Positions 9,815 through 19,693 are shown, counted from the stretch's first letter. The stretch is 64,000 bases of DNA from Granulicella cerasi (GCF_025685575.1 NZ_JAGSYD010000001.1:685852-749851), one strand, 5' to 3'. Notes: generated by a model from the sequence alone, not told the origin. Numbers and translations are program-made.

Positions 9815-12800
9815 ATGAAGAATCTCAGCAACACGATGCGTCGCGCTCTGCGCGCCACGCTTTTCGTCTTCGGTGCTGTGATCGCCAGCGCGCTCATGAT
9901 CGCGCAGGTGCTCTATGGCAACATCACCGGCATCGTCACCGATCCCTCAGGCGCGGCCATTCCCGGCGCTTCGGTGAAAATCGAGGACGTCAACAAGGGC
10001 CTGGTCTATACCACGACCTCAGGCGCTGACGGCAGCTACAGCTTCAAGGACCTGACCCCCGGCACCTTCAAGGTGACCGTAATGGCAACGGGCTTCACTA
10101 CCACGGAGCAGAAGGACATCCCGGTACTAGCCAATGCTTCAGCGCGTATCAACGCTCAGCTCAAGGTTGGTGGTGCAACGCAGGAAGTCAGCGTGAGCAC
10201 GGCCCCTCCGGTGCTGCAGACAGAATCCGCCGAGTCGAACTACAACATCTCGACCGAGCAGATGACGGAACTTCCGACGACCTCGAGCACAGGCCGAAAC
10301 TTCCAGAGCCTTTACAAGTTCATCCCCGGTTCGACGCCTCCGGCAGAGCAGAACTCGGCTGGTGGTAATCCGCAGCGTTCGCAGTCGGTCAACGTCAACG
10401 GTATCTCGAACTCGACGAACACGACCCGCATCGACGGTGCGATCGACGCATATCCGTGGCTTGCGTATCTCGTGGCTTACGTTCCTCCGCCAGATGCTAT
10501 CGAAACGGTGAACGCTGTAACGGGTAGCTTCAACGCAGAGCAGGGCGCTGCTGGTGGCTCGGCCATCAACATCATCATGCGCAGCGGTACGAACAAGTTC
10601 CACGGCAGCGTTTGGGAGTACAACTCCATCTCGCAGTTCAACGCGCGCGCTTGGAGCTTCCGTACCGGTGCTCTGCCGAAGAACATCTACAACGAAGTCG
10701 GCGGTTCGATCGGCGGTCCGATCCTCAAGGACAAGCTCTTCTTCTTCGTGGACTACAACCGCGTCTCGGTCAATAAGGCCATCAGCGGCGTCACAACCGT
10801 TCCGACGCAGGACATGCGCAACGGTAACTTCAATGGAACCGGCACCACCGTATATGATCCTGCGACAGGTAACGCTAATGGCGTAGGCAAGACGGCTTTC
10901 GCCGGCAACCAGATCAACTCGGCACGTTTTGCTCCGGCCGCGGTCACCATGCTGGCGAACTTGCCACTTCCGAACTACGGAACAGTGGGCGCGGTTTCCA
11001 ACAACTATTTCGGTTCGGCCGTAAACAAATTTCTGCGTGAGAACTACGACGGCAAGTTGACGTATGTTCCCACCCAGAAGACCAGTTTCTTCGGGCACTA
11101 CAGCAACTCGCCCAATACCATCACCGATCCGCAGATCTTCGGCGCGAACCCTGGTGGCGGTACGTGGGATGGCGGCCAGCCTGGTAAGGCGACGGGTCGC
11201 ATCCAGAACGTTGGTTTGGGCTTCACGCATGCCTTTACCAGTAACTTCTCGACTGACTGGAACGCAGGCTACACGCGTCAGAACCTTGCTGCGCAGGCAG
11301 ACGATCTTTCGCTCGGCGATTACGGCGTGAACACGCTGAAGATCCCCGGCACGAACTACAACGGCTCGCCGCTCTACGGCGGTATCCCGGGCTTCTACTT
11401 CTCCACCTTCGCCAGCCTTGGCAACGCGAACACGGGTAGTCCGTTCACGTTCAAGGACAATCAGTACACCGCGAATGCGAATGCTTCGTGGGCACATGGC
11501 CATCACGCAATTCGCTTTGGTGGTGAGTACCTTCACGCTGCAATCAACCACAACCAGCCTGGATCGGGATCCTACTCGACTCCTCGTGGCTCGTTCATCT
11601 TCAGCGGCGGATCAACGGCTGCCTACGGTGGCAGTGCATCCTCTGTGAACTCCTTCGCCAGCTTCCTGCTGGGTCAGGCGGAGAACTATCAGAAGAGCGT
11701 TCAGACCTTCAATCCTGAGCCGATCCGCTGGTCGACCTTCTCGTTCTACGCACAGGACACCTGGCAGGCAACCTCTAAGCTGACCATCAACTATGGTGTC
11801 CGCTATGAGTACTACCCGCTCGCAGTCGGCGATCACTTTGGAACGGTTCGTTATGATCCGACCCTGCGCTCGACGGTCACTGATTCCAACGGTACGCACA
11901 CGGTAGGCACGGTTCTCGTGGGTGGCAAGGGCGGAATCGGTCAACATGCTGGTACTAGCAATGGTTGGGGCATGATTGTTCCGCGTATCGGTATCTCTTA
12001 CCGTGCGAACGAGAAGACGGTCGTTCGTGCAGGCTTCGGCATCACGACCGACCCCGACACACAGCGTCAGCTTCTCCAGGCTTACCCCGCGCAGGTAGGT
12101 ACGAACATCGTGGGTGCAAGCGGCTACGTTCCGGCGACCAGCCTCAACACTGGTCTCCTGAGCCCCGTGACGCAGGTCGGTATCCCCACTCTGGCTATCC
12201 CTGACATCACGGCAGGTTATTTGCCGCTGATCTCCACCCTCTCCACCACGACGATTCCTCAGAACTTCCGCCGTGGCTACATTGAGAGCTACAACCTTGC
12301 TGTTCAGCGTGACCTCGGCCGCTCCTTCACAGGCAACATCGCCTACGTCGGAACGCACGCGGTTCGTCAGATCACCAGTGTCAACATCAACGCCGCTCCG
12401 GTGAACGGCGGAAATACGGGCCGTTTGCTGAACACGCTATACGGTGCAAACACCAACAATACAGACATCAATTCGATCCTGCCGTTCCGTGGTTCGGTTT
12501 ATCACGGTCTGCAGACGCAGTTGACCCGCATGAGCCCGAAGCATGCTTCGACCGGCGTGATCTATACCTTCTCGAAGGCGATGGACATCTCGGACAACTC
12601 GACGTACAGCGGACTCACCTTCGCTTATCCGACGGACTACAACCGCAACTGGGGTCTTGCTGGCTACGATCGCAAGCACAACTTCCAGTGGTGGACGGTG
12701 TATAACCTGCCCTTCGGTAAGGGCCAGGCCTACCTGCAGCACGGCGCGGCCGGTTACATCCTGGGCAACTGGCGTGTGAGCACCGCGCTCAGCTATGTCA

Positions 12801-13234
12801 GCGGTGTACCTCTCACGGTAACGGCGACGAGCTCTTACCTGAATGCCCCTGGCAGCACGCAGGTGGCTGATCGGATCGCAGGTGTACCGACCGTGCTCAA
12901 GGGCCGCAAGTACCAGAACGGCGGCTACCAGTACATCAATCCGGCAGCCTTTGCTGACGTCACTGCGGCAACCTCGACCGCTCCTCGCTTCGGTAACTCG
13001 AGCCGTGGCAGTGTTCGTGGCCCTGGTTACTTCAACCTCGATGCCAGCCTCAAGCGCTCGTTCCCGATTTACAAGGACATATCGCTCGACTTCATGGCTG
13101 AGAGCTTCAACGTGACCAACACGCCGAACTTCTCCGCCCCGGCTACCGCAGTGAACACGCCGAGCAGCTTCGGTGTCATCACCGCTGCTGCAACGAACCG
13201 TACGCTGCGTCTCAGCGGACACATCACCTTCTAA
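9815..13234 (+). CDS. Oar-like TonB-dependent outer-membrane receptor
   Basis: This protein of about 1139 residues starts at MKNLSNTMRRAL, with AAGCAGGA about 10 bases upstream; an in-frame ATG 25 codons earlier has no ribosome site and only extends the leader. A signal peptide (ALMIAQ) is followed by a carboxypeptidase-regulatory-like domain (GNITGIVTDPSGAAIPGASV). Then come the plug (SVNVNGISNSTNTTRIDGAI, SAINIIMRSGTNKFHGSVW) and a long beta-barrel (GGPILKDKLFFFVDYNR, SFYAQDTWQAT), ending in aromatic-terminated LRLSGHITF. These are the hallmarks of acidobacterial Oar-type receptors thought to import oligosaccharides or peptides. It faces the GH67/OprB/GH3 cluster across a terminator, which suggests uptake of xylan- or glucuronoxylan-derived oligosaccharides, although the substrate is not proven. 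Confidence 0.9.
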   Translation: MKNLSNTMRRALRATLFVFGAVIASALMIAQVLYGNITGIVTDPSGAAIPGASVKIEDVNKGLVYTTTSGADGSYSFKDLTPGTFKVTVMATGFTTTEQKDIPVLANASARINAQLKVGGATQEVSVSTAPPVLQTESAESNYNISTEQMTELPTTSSTGRNFQSLYKFIPGSTPPAEQNSAGGNPQRSQSVNVNGISNSTNTTRIDGAIDAYPWLAYLVAYVPPPDAIETVNAVTGSFNAEQGAAGGSAINIIMRSGTNKFHGSVWEYNSISQFNARAWSFRTGALPKNIYNEVGGSIGGPILKDKLFFFVDYNRVSVNKAISGVTTVPTQDMRNGNFNGTGTTVYDPATGNANGVGKTAFAGNQINSARFAPAAVTMLANLPLPNYGTVGAVSNNYFGSAVNKFLRENYDGKLTYVPTQKTSFFGHYSNSPNTITDPQIFGANPGGGTWDGGQPGKATGRIQNVGLGFTHAFTSNFSTDWNAGYTRQNLAAQADDLSLGDYGVNTLKIPGTNYNGSPLYGGIPGFYFSTFASLGNANTGSPFTFKDNQYTANANASWAHGHHAIRFGGEYLHAAINHNQPGSGSYSTPRGSFIFSGGSTAAYGGSASSVNSFASFLLGQAENYQKSVQTFNPEPIRWSTFSFYAQDTWQATSKLTINYGVRYEYYPLAVGDHFGTVRYDPTLRSTVTDSNGTHTVGTVLVGGKGGIGQHAGTSNGWGMIVPRIGISYRANEKTVVRAGFGITTDPDTQRQLLQAYPAQVGTNIVGASGYVPATSLNTGLLSPVTQVGIPTLAIPDITAGYLPLISTLSTTTIPQNFRRGYIESYNLAVQRDLGRSFTGNIAYVGTHAVRQITSVNINAAPVNGGNTGRLLNTLYGANTNNTDINSILPFRGSVYHGLQTQLTRMSPKHASTGVIYTFSKAMDISDNSTYSGLTFAYPTDYNRNWGLAGYDRKHNFQWWTVYNLPFGKGQAYLQHGAAGYILGNWRVSTALSYVSGVPLTVTATSSYLNAPGSTQVADRIAGVPTVLKGRKYQNGGYQYINPAAFADVTAATSTAPRFGNSSRGSVRGPGYFNLDASLKRSFPIYKDISLDFMAESFNVTNTPNFSAPATAVNTPSSFGVITAAATNRTLRLSGHITF

Positions 13235-13256
13235 CCTCAACCGCACTACTTGCCTC

Positions 13257-13296
13257 AACGGAGGACCGGGCTTAGCCCGCTCCTCCGTTTCTTTTT
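13257..13296 (+). terminator. Intrinsic terminator after the TonB receptor gene
   Basis: A 15-bp stem (one mismatch) from 13257-13271 and 13275-13289 encloses the loop TTA and is followed by TTTCTTTTT. It sits 22 bases after the receptor stop codon. Confidence 0.88.
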
Positions 13297-13324
13297 GCCG
13301 AACATCAAAGCGTGTGCGCGCAAG

Positions 13325-13367
13325 GAAGAAGGCCGCTCAGAGTCATCTCTGGCGGCCCTCTTCTTTG
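13325..13367 (-). terminator. Probable terminator after the alpha-glucuronidase gene
   Basis: Read on the minus strand, a GAAGAGGGCCGCC arm pairs with GCGGCCTTCTTC (one bulge, one wobble) and is followed by a pyrimidine-rich stretch. It lies just beyond the stop of the GH67 gene and back to back with the receptor terminator, which insulates the two convergent units. Confidence 0.6.
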
Positions 13368-13381
13368 TGAATTGCGTGAAG

Positions 13382-15871
13382 CTACTCGCTGACGGGTTCG
13401 AACTCGATGTAGTCGACGGGGGCGTGCTCGTCGCCATCCGAGGTCGCGCGCAGCGTCAGTTTGTCGTTGATAGCGAGCTTTACCGGAGCTGTCACGAAGC
13501 GAGTGCTCGTATTCGCGTCGAGGTTCGGATCGATCTTCGCAGGGGGAAGGCGATCGTCGGCCTTCCATGTGGCGAAGGGTTTGCCGTTCAGCAGCAGCTC
13601 ATAGGTCGATGCGCCGGACCACAGGTCGAAGTATTGCACCGCGATGCGATACGTGCCATCGCGATGCGGCTGTGACTCCAGGGTGCATGTGGTCTTCTCG
13701 CACACGGCAGCCTTTCCGTTCGATGCCGCTTCGACTTGCTTCACGTCTACGGTTTTGTAGCCGTTGCTCTTCATCGTTTCGGCTTCGATGCGGTTCGGAT
13801 AATGGCCCACGCGGCCCTGTGTGTCGGCGATGCCGGAGATGTTCGCGAAGTACTTCGTGATGTCGTCGCGCCACACGATCGCCGCACCTGCCTGATACTC
13901 GAACAGCCGCAGCGTCTTGTCGTAGCGATCGTTGTCGACCTTGCCGGCGAGCGTCTTCCATTGTGCGGCATATTCTCCGGCCGCGGCCGCGCCGTCATAG
14001 TGCGCGTTGTAGAGATACTGAATCACTGTCTGGCCGCTGTGCAGCTTGTAGGTATATGGCAGGTGGTGCATGAAGAGGAGCAGATCATCCGGGCACGTCT
14101 TCAGCGACTCGTACTGCGCCGCAAGCTCTGGCGGATACTGCCCGATGTAGCCTGTGCCGGTCGCCGTGGTGCGGTCCATGCCAAGGCCATCGTGCTCAGC
14201 GCGAATCCACTGCCCCCAGCCGTTGTGATCGGCGGTCGCAGGGTTCGGGCCGTAGTGCCAGCCGGTGATGTCAGTCAGCGTCTGCAGGCCAAGCGGCCCG
14301 GTGTACTGCTCGTAGATCGGCCACGAGTTCAGCTGCAGCGTGTCGATGGTCTTCACCACCTGCGGATCGTTGCCGAAGGTAAGACGCGTCCATGAGTCGA
14401 CGATCGACTCTGCGCTCGCGTCAGGATTCCACGCGAGCTTGCCGTAGCCGTAGAGGTTCGCAAGCGCCATCGGATGATGCAGCCAGTTGGTGTCGAGGCC
14501 GACGTTGACGACTGAGACAAAGCCTCCGAGGTCATGGTGGAAGGTCTTGCCTTCAACGATCTCTTTCACCGGCGACGGCTTGCCATCGACGCGCATGTCC
14601 GTGTCGAGAGCTCCCTTCCACATCGGCACGAGGTAGACCATCTGCCGCTGCTGGCCGGTGTACTCCTGCGAGGTTTCAACCTCCACCACCTGCGGCGTCT
14701 TGCGCATTGCAGCGAGCAGCGGCGATACCGGCTCGCGCACCTGGAAGTCGATGGGGCCGTGCTTCACCTGCAGCACCACGTTCGGCTCAAACTTGCCGTC
14801 GAGTGCGCGGAAGTTGTCGTAGCCTGCGCGAGCGCGGTCGGCCTTCAGGTTGTTGTAGTCAAGATGATGGTCGTAGACGAAGCCGCGATAGAGCACGAGT
14901 CCACCATGCTTCGCGAGCGGGCGCGCAAGTACGTTCGCCGCCTCTGCCGGTGTGCGGTGATACTGCGATGGGCCTGCGCGGCCTTCGCTGTCAGCCTTCA
15001 CAACGAAGCCTGCGAAGTCAGGAATCGCGCGATAGATCTCATCTACCTTTGCCTTCCACCAAGCGGCCACATCAGGATCAAGCGGATCGAATGTCTTCAT
15101 GCCGCTGATGACTTGTGGACTCGATAGATCCACAGAGAGCGAGATGCGAATGCCCCACGGACGCATCGCGTCGGCGACGCGGGCGAACTCCCGAATCATC
15201 TCCGGCTGCAATGTGGTGAGGTCGGAGTTCACGTTGTTGATGGTGACGCCGTTGATGCCGATCGATGCCAGCAGGCGCGCGTAGTCGCTGACGCGTGTGA
15301 GGTCCTGACGTACGTGGCCGTTGTCGAAGAAGATGCTGCGGCCTGCGTAGCCGCGCTCGATGGAACCATCAAGGTTGTCCCATTGATTTACCCAGCGGAT
15401 AGGCGCTGCGGGTGAGGAGCTGAAGCCTGCGGTGGGAAGCTGCTCTTCGGCGGCGAGCATCTCGAGGAAGTGAAACGCGCCATAAAGTTCGCCGTTCTCG
15501 TCGGCACCTTCGATCATGAAGCCGCGCGGTGTGCGGATGATGCGGAACGAACCGGGCTTCTGCGCACGTGCGCTGCTCTTCTCTGCAACGGAGAGAATGA
15601 TCGCTGTGCCGCTCGGCTTGGTGACCGCTTCATGCGCGGGCTTGCCGAGCATCGAGCTGAGGCCCTTCACGAGTTCCTGCGCGGCGTTCTCTTCGATCGG
15701 CGTGTGGTGCACCGTCCACACCTCGGTGGGCACCGTGGCGTAACGACTCGCGACGTTCTGCGAGAGGGGGGCATAGCGAAGCCAGGCTTCATGACCATCT
15801 TCTGCGTGGACAGGATGAGCTAGAACGGCGAACAGGAGGAATGAAAGACGGGACTGCATCCCTAGCATCAT
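13382..15871 (-). CDS. aguA: Secreted alpha-glucuronidase, GH67
   Basis: This 829-residue protein has a signal peptide (LSFLLFAVLAHPVHAE). The sequence matches family GH67, which removes (4-O-methyl-)glucuronic acid from the non-reducing end of xylo-oligosaccharides. An N-terminal alpha/beta domain (residues 25-150) is followed by the TIM barrel beginning at PIRWVNQWDNLDGSIERG. The three catalytic carboxylates of the family are present: E296 (KADSEGRAGP, acid), D375 (HGPIDFQVRE) and E403 (ETSQEYTGQ). The C-terminal ~120 residues (EAETMKSNGYKTVDVKQVEA onward) form a helical/beta extension. There are two adjacent ATG codons at the start and no clear ribosome site. Length is somewhat above the usual ~700. 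A palindrome lies upstream and a terminator separates it from the porin gene. Confidence 0.93.
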   Translation of the reverse strand: MMLGMQSRLSFLLFAVLAHPVHAEDGHEAWLRYAPLSQNVASRYATVPTEVWTVHHTPIEENAAQELVKGLSSMLGKPAHEAVTKPSGTAIILSVAEKSSARAQKPGSFRIIRTPRGFMIEGADENGELYGAFHFLEMLAAEEQLPTAGFSSSPAAPIRWVNQWDNLDGSIERGYAGRSIFFDNGHVRQDLTRVSDYARLLASIGINGVTINNVNSDLTTLQPEMIREFARVADAMRPWGIRISLSVDLSSPQVISGMKTFDPLDPDVAAWWKAKVDEIYRAIPDFAGFVVKADSEGRAGPSQYHRTPAEAANVLARPLAKHGGLVLYRGFVYDHHLDYNNLKADRARAGYDNFRALDGKFEPNVVLQVKHGPIDFQVREPVSPLLAAMRKTPQVVEVETSQEYTGQQRQMVYLVPMWKGALDTDMRVDGKPSPVKEIVEGKTFHHDLGGFVSVVNVGLDTNWLHHPMALANLYGYGKLAWNPDASAESIVDSWTRLTFGNDPQVVKTIDTLQLNSWPIYEQYTGPLGLQTLTDITGWHYGPNPATADHNGWGQWIRAEHDGLGMDRTTATGTGYIGQYPPELAAQYESLKTCPDDLLLFMHHLPYTYKLHSGQTVIQYLYNAHYDGAAAAGEYAAQWKTLAGKVDNDRYDKTLRLFEYQAGAAIVWRDDITKYFANISGIADTQGRVGHYPNRIEAETMKSNGYKTVDVKQVEAASNGKAAVCEKTTCTLESQPHRDGTYRIAVQYFDLWSGASTYELLLNGKPFATWKADDRLPPAKIDPNLDANTSTRFVTAPVKLAINDKLTLRATSDGDEHAPVDYIEFEPVSE

Positions 15872-15885
15872 CGTGGACGCGCATA

Positions 15886-15899
15886 ACCATGCTCATGGT
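15886..15899. promoter_or_regulatory. Palindrome upstream of the alpha-glucuronidase gene
   Basis: ACCATGCTCATGGT is a 6-bp perfect inverted repeat with a 2-base spacer, located 15 bases before the GH67 start. Its ACCAT/ATGGT half-sites recall GntR-type operators such as those controlling hexuronate genes. Assignment as an operator is inference. Confidence 0.35.
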
Positions 15900-15929
15900 G
15901 CATATGTCCTATGTCACACGTTTGCCTAC

Positions 15930-15966
15930 AAAAGAAAAGCGTCCCTGCGATGGTTCGCAGGGACGC
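15930..15966 (-). terminator. Intrinsic terminator after the porin gene
   Basis: A perfect 12-bp stem (GCGTCCCTGCGA with its complement at 15955-15966) and loop TGGT are followed, on the minus strand, by TTTTCTTTT. It lies directly after the OprB stop codon. Confidence 0.9.
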
Positions 15967-15984
15967 CTGGAGGAAGGTTGCGGT

Positions 15985-17391
15985 TTAGAAGAAGATGCCT
16001 GCCTGGATCAGCAGCGTCACCGAGCTCTTGGACTTCGGCGCGATTTGCGGACCGTTCGTGTAGCTGACACCGGGAGAGAGATACAGGCCGCGTGCCATGC
16101 GAGCGGTGTAGCTGCCCGTCAGGCTGGTCGCGCTGTTCCAGTACTTCTGTCCTGCGGCGATGGCGTTGTACTTCGCGTAGGGGCTGTAGGTGGTGTGCGA
16201 AGACACGATGCTCGCCATGTCCTGCGGGCGGCGGGCGAACGGGCTCAGCATGTAGGCGCGCAACTCGTAGTACTGCGAGTAGGAGTTCTGCGTTGCGGGA
16301 GCGTCCATGGCGGTGAAGCCCGCATAGAGGCCGCGATAGGGCACAGCCTTGTCGGCCTTCCAGAGCTGACGATCGGCAAGCACATAGCCCAGGTAGTTGT
16401 TCGTGCTCGTGCCGCCGGTCTTCAGGTTGGTGAAGTGCGTGGTGTTGTACATGTAGCCGCCGCGCAGCCAGGTCTTGTAGTGGGTCTGGTCGGACTCATG
16501 CTGGTAGCCGCCTTCGTAGATGGTGAGCAGGCCATCGCCCTTCGGCTTGAAGCGCAGGCCGATGGTGTCGCGGCGTGCTTCTTCGACGCCACCCTTGGGG
16601 TCCATCGAGCGCTGGAAGCTGAACTTGGTGTAGAAGTTCTTGTTCCAGTGGTAGTTCACGTTGAAGGCTGGCGTCGTCATCGGCAGGTAGGACATACCGA
16701 CCTCAAACGGCAGCGAGGCGAAGACGCCGAGCGAGCCGGAGGAAGCCTGCCCACCGATGGCGGTACCGACGAACTCGAAGTCGTTGTCGATGTAGCCGCC
16801 CTTCAACTCCAGCTTGTCGTGGAAGAGGCTCTGGTAGTAGCTGATATTGCCGAACTCAATTGCGTTCGGCCCGCCGGCGTTCCAGCTGATCTTCTGCACG
16901 GTACCCATGATGAGGAGCTGGCCGCCGCGGATGCCGAGCTGACGCAAATCCCATGTGAAAGCCGGGTAGTGTGAGCTCTTCCACGTGGGGCGCTGGCCGT
17001 TGTAGGTCTGCTGCGCGAGCGGCACGGGAGGCGCGGTCACGTTGTACGAGAAGCTGTTGTCGTCGATGTCGAAGAGGCCGATGCCTTGCTTGGCGAGCGC
17101 CTGGCGCACGGGGTTCTTTTCGCCGAAGAGCATCTCGGAGAACGGCGGCAGCTTGAGATACGTGCCGCGCAGGTTCAGATCTTCGATGTTGCGTCCGCCG
17201 GGGTGGCTGTAGTCAGGCGCAGCCGGCTTGGTCTGCGCTTCGGCTTGCGCCTGCTGGCCGATGTTCTGCGTCTCGTTGTTGGACTGCTGGGCAGCAGCGC
17301 CGGTCGCGGAGAGCGCGAGCAGCAGCGCGACGCCTGCGCCCGCCTTGCGGCCTGCGGTGAGGATGCGTTGTTGTGCTTCGTGGAGGGACAT
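15985..17391 (-). CDS. Carbohydrate-selective porin, OprB family
   Basis: This 468-residue outer-membrane protein has a signal peptide (VALLLALSATGAAAQ). The mature protein opens with a Gln/Ala-rich stretch, then the OprB pattern: QALAKQGIGLFDIDDNSFSY, WDLRQLGIRGGQLLIMGTV, FYTKFSFQRSMDPKGG, GLRFKPKGDGLLTIYEGGY. It ends in a strand with terminal Phe-Phe (LLIQAGIFF), a BAM signal. OprB porins pass glucose and other sugars across the outer membrane. It lies 70 bases downstream of the GH3 beta-glucosidase on the same strand, with a hairpin between them. The pair probably delivers and trims oligosaccharides in the periplasm. Confidence 0.88.
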   Translation of the reverse strand: MSLHEAQQRILTAGRKAGAGVALLLALSATGAAAQQSNNETQNIGQQAQAEAQTKPAAPDYSHPGGRNIEDLNLRGTYLKLPPFSEMLFGEKNPVRQALAKQGIGLFDIDDNSFSYNVTAPPVPLAQQTYNGQRPTWKSSHYPAFTWDLRQLGIRGGQLLIMGTVQKISWNAGGPNAIEFGNISYYQSLFHDKLELKGGYIDNDFEFVGTAIGGQASSGSLGVFASLPFEVGMSYLPMTTPAFNVNYHWNKNFYTKFSFQRSMDPKGGVEEARRDTIGLRFKPKGDGLLTIYEGGYQHESDQTHYKTWLRGGYMYNTTHFTNLKTGGTSTNNYLGYVLADRQLWKADKAVPYRGLYAGFTAMDAPATQNSYSQYYELRAYMLSPFARRPQDMASIVSSHTTYSPYAKYNAIAAGQKYWNSATSLTGSYTARMARGLYLSPGVSYTNGPQIAPKSKSSVTLLIQAGIFF

Positions 17392-17423
17392 GGTTCTTCT
17401 TCTTTCTTCAGAAAACTTAGGAG

Positions 17424-17457
17424 GAGGCGAGCGCCGCGCGTGGGCTGCGCTCGCCTC
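17424..17457 (-). other. Intercistronic hairpin between GH3 and porin genes
   Basis: An 11-bp stem (GAGGCGAGCGC paired with GCGCTCGCCTC) with a 12-base loop lies between the beta-glucosidase stop and the porin ribosome site. On the minus strand it is not followed immediately by a T-run, so it may attenuate transcription partly or protect mRNA ends. Confidence 0.55.
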
Positions 17458-17461
17458 GGGG

Positions 17462-19693
17462 TTACTTCAGCGACACAGCGTGCGTCAGCGGCAGTTCGCG
17501 CGAGCTGGCTCCAACGAGTACGCGATACTCCCCAGGCAGACGCTGCCAGGTGTCGTTCGCTTCGTTGAAGACGGAGAGCATCTTGCGCTCTACGTGCACG
17601 GTGGCTTCCTTGCTTTCGCCCGGTGCCAGCGTGAGCTTGTTCCAGCCCACGAGGCGGTGCGGCGGTTCGCCTGCTGCCGAGGGCAGCTCGACGTACACCT
17701 GAGCGATTTCCTCGCCAGCGCGCTTGCCCGTGTTGGTCACGGTGAAGTGCACGGTGAGGCCGTCAGCCGTGGGCTGCACGTTCAGCTTCGAGTAGGCGTA
17801 CGTGGTGTACGAGAGACCGAAGCCGAAGGGGAAGAGAACGTTCTTCTTCTCCGCGTCGTACCACTTGTAGCCAACCTTCAGCTTCTCGTCGTAGTGCACG
17901 TCGAAGGTGGGCAGGCCGTTGCCGAGCACGTGCATGAGCTCGGTGAGCGACTCACCCTTCTCGAGCGTCGGTTCGGAAGCCTTGGGCGTCGGAACGAGTT
18001 CCGGGCGCGGCAGATCGGCTTCGTCCACCGGGAAGGTGACGGGCAACTTGGCCGTCGGGTTCACGGCTCCGGAGAGCACGCGAGCGAGCGCTTCCGCACC
18101 ACGGATGCCGGGGAACCAGGCTTCCACGATGCCTGCGACCTTCGGTGCCCAGGGCATCACGATCGGGCCGCCGGACTCAACAACGGCGATGGTCTTCGTG
18201 TTCGCTGCGGCGACGGCGCTGATCAGCGTTTCCTGATCGGCGCTGAGGTGCAGAGTCTTCTGGTCGAAGCCTTCTGCCGACCACTGGTAGCCGAAGACGA
18301 TGGCCACATCAGCGCTCTTGGCGAGCTTCGCGGCCGCAGCAACGTCGTCACCGCTGGCGAAGTTCACCTGCGCGTTGGGGAACTCGGCGCGGATGGCTGC
18401 GAGCGGAGCATCGCGGAACCAGGCCGGGCGGATGAAGCTATCGAAAACGCCGTTGCCCGGGGGCGGAGGAGGAACTGGCGATCCGCCTGCAGGATCGACC
18501 TGCGCGGAGCCGCCGCCACCGATCACGCCGATGTCCGAGTGGCCACCGATCACGGCGATCTTCAGCGGATGCGTGGCAGTCAGCGGCAGCAGGTTTCCCT
18601 CGTTCTTCAGCAGAACGATGGACTTCTCTTCAATCGCCTGCGCGACCTTATAGCCGTTGTCGACATCCACCACGCCCTTCTCGGCGGGGAAGTCAATCGT
18701 GCCGCTCGAGAACTGCGCGCGCAGGATGCGGACGACATGGTCGTCGAGTTCGGCCATCGTGACTTCGTGGTCTTCAACAGCCTTCTTCAGCGGAGCGCCA
18801 TAGAAGAAATCGTTCGGCTGCTCCATGTCGAGGCCGGCGTGCGAAGCCTTCGCCGCGCTGTGCGTGCCGCTCCAGTCGGAGAGAACGAAGCCGTCGAAGT
18901 GGAAGTCGCCCTTCAGCACCTTGTTCAGCAGGTAGTCGTTCTCGCAGGCGTGGTCGCCGTTCACGAGGTTGTAGCTGCACATCACGGCCGAGGGCTTGGC
19001 GATGCCGAGCGCAATCTCAAACGCCAGCAGGTCGCTCTCGCGCATGCTGCGCTTGTCGATGATCGCGTTGACGGCGAAGCGGCCGTTCTCCTGATCGTTG
19101 ATGGCGTAGTGCTTGACGTCGCTGATGACGTGCTGCTCACGCTCGCCGAGCATGAGGTTGCCGTCCATCGTTCCGGCGAGCAACGGGTCTTCGCCGGCGT
19201 ACTCGAAGGTGCGGCCGTCGCGCGGCTCGCGGGTCAGGTTCACGCCGCCGCCGAGCGTCATGTTGTAGCCCTGCAGGCGGAGTTCGGTGGCGATCAGCTT
19301 GCCGTACTCGTAGGCCGACTTCGGCTCCCAGGAGGCGGTCGCGCCGAGCACAGAGGGCAGCGAGGTGGAGTAGCGGCCGTTCGGGGCGCTGCGCGTCACG
19401 CCGTAGGCGGCGTCCGCCATCTGGATGGGCGGGATGCCGAGGCGCGGCACGCCGAGCGTCAGGCCTGCGCCGCCGTTCGAGCTTTCCGGCAGTTCAGTCT
19501 CGCCCGGCATACCGTAGCCGTGCACGAGGCCGATCTTTTCGTCGAGCGTCATCTCCTTCAGCACGAGGTGTGCGCGCTGATCGGCCGACAGGCTCTTGTT
19601 GTCCCAGGTATGGGTGGGGGCCTGAGCGGCGGCGATCGTGGTCGCGGCCAGCGCCAGCGGCAGACCCCATCCGAGTACTTGCTTCCTGTTCAT
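17462..19693 (-). CDS. bglX: Secreted beta-glucosidase, GH3
   Basis: This 743-residue protein has a signal peptide (LPLALAATTIAAAQ). The N-terminal GH3 barrel carries KHYAINDQENGR and the nucleophile D273 in FVLSDWSGTHS. The C-terminal alpha/beta sandwich (IAVIGGHSDIGVIGGGGSAQ, VVESGGPIVMPW) and a fibronectin-III-like domain (VTNTGKRAGEEIAQVYVELP) complete the usual three-domain BglX layout. Family members release terminal beta-glucose or beta-xylose from oligosaccharides in the periplasm. It is the first gene of a minus-strand unit with the OprB porin and diverges from a membrane-bound putative regulator. Whether the substrate is cello- or xylo-oligosaccharide cannot be told from sequence; the GH67 neighbour favours xylan fragments. 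Confidence 0.92.
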   Translation of the reverse strand: MNRKQVLGWGLPLALAATTIAAAQAPTHTWDNKSLSADQRAHLVLKEMTLDEKIGLVHGYGMPGETELPESSNGGAGLTLGVPRLGIPPIQMADAAYGVTRSAPNGRYSTSLPSVLGATASWEPKSAYEYGKLIATELRLQGYNMTLGGGVNLTREPRDGRTFEYAGEDPLLAGTMDGNLMLGEREQHVISDVKHYAINDQENGRFAVNAIIDKRSMRESDLLAFEIALGIAKPSAVMCSYNLVNGDHACENDYLLNKVLKGDFHFDGFVLSDWSGTHSAAKASHAGLDMEQPNDFFYGAPLKKAVEDHEVTMAELDDHVVRILRAQFSSGTIDFPAEKGVVDVDNGYKVAQAIEEKSIVLLKNEGNLLPLTATHPLKIAVIGGHSDIGVIGGGGSAQVDPAGGSPVPPPPPGNGVFDSFIRPAWFRDAPLAAIRAEFPNAQVNFASGDDVAAAAKLAKSADVAIVFGYQWSAEGFDQKTLHLSADQETLISAVAAANTKTIAVVESGGPIVMPWAPKVAGIVEAWFPGIRGAEALARVLSGAVNPTAKLPVTFPVDEADLPRPELVPTPKASEPTLEKGESLTELMHVLGNGLPTFDVHYDEKLKVGYKWYDAEKKNVLFPFGFGLSYTTYAYSKLNVQPTADGLTVHFTVTNTGKRAGEEIAQVYVELPSAAGEPPHRLVGWNKLTLAPGESKEATVHVERKMLSVFNEANDTWQRLPGEYRVLVGASSRELPLTHAVSLK

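Noticed and set aside
10139..13258. Long Arg-rich minus-strand frames opposite the first TonB receptor
   Set aside because: Composition is that of antisense shadow in GC-rich DNA; the plus-strand receptor is complete and unmistakable.
13257..13367. Possible small RNA between the two back-to-back hairpins
   Set aside because: Both stems are explained as terminators of the convergent genes and no promoter is seen between them.
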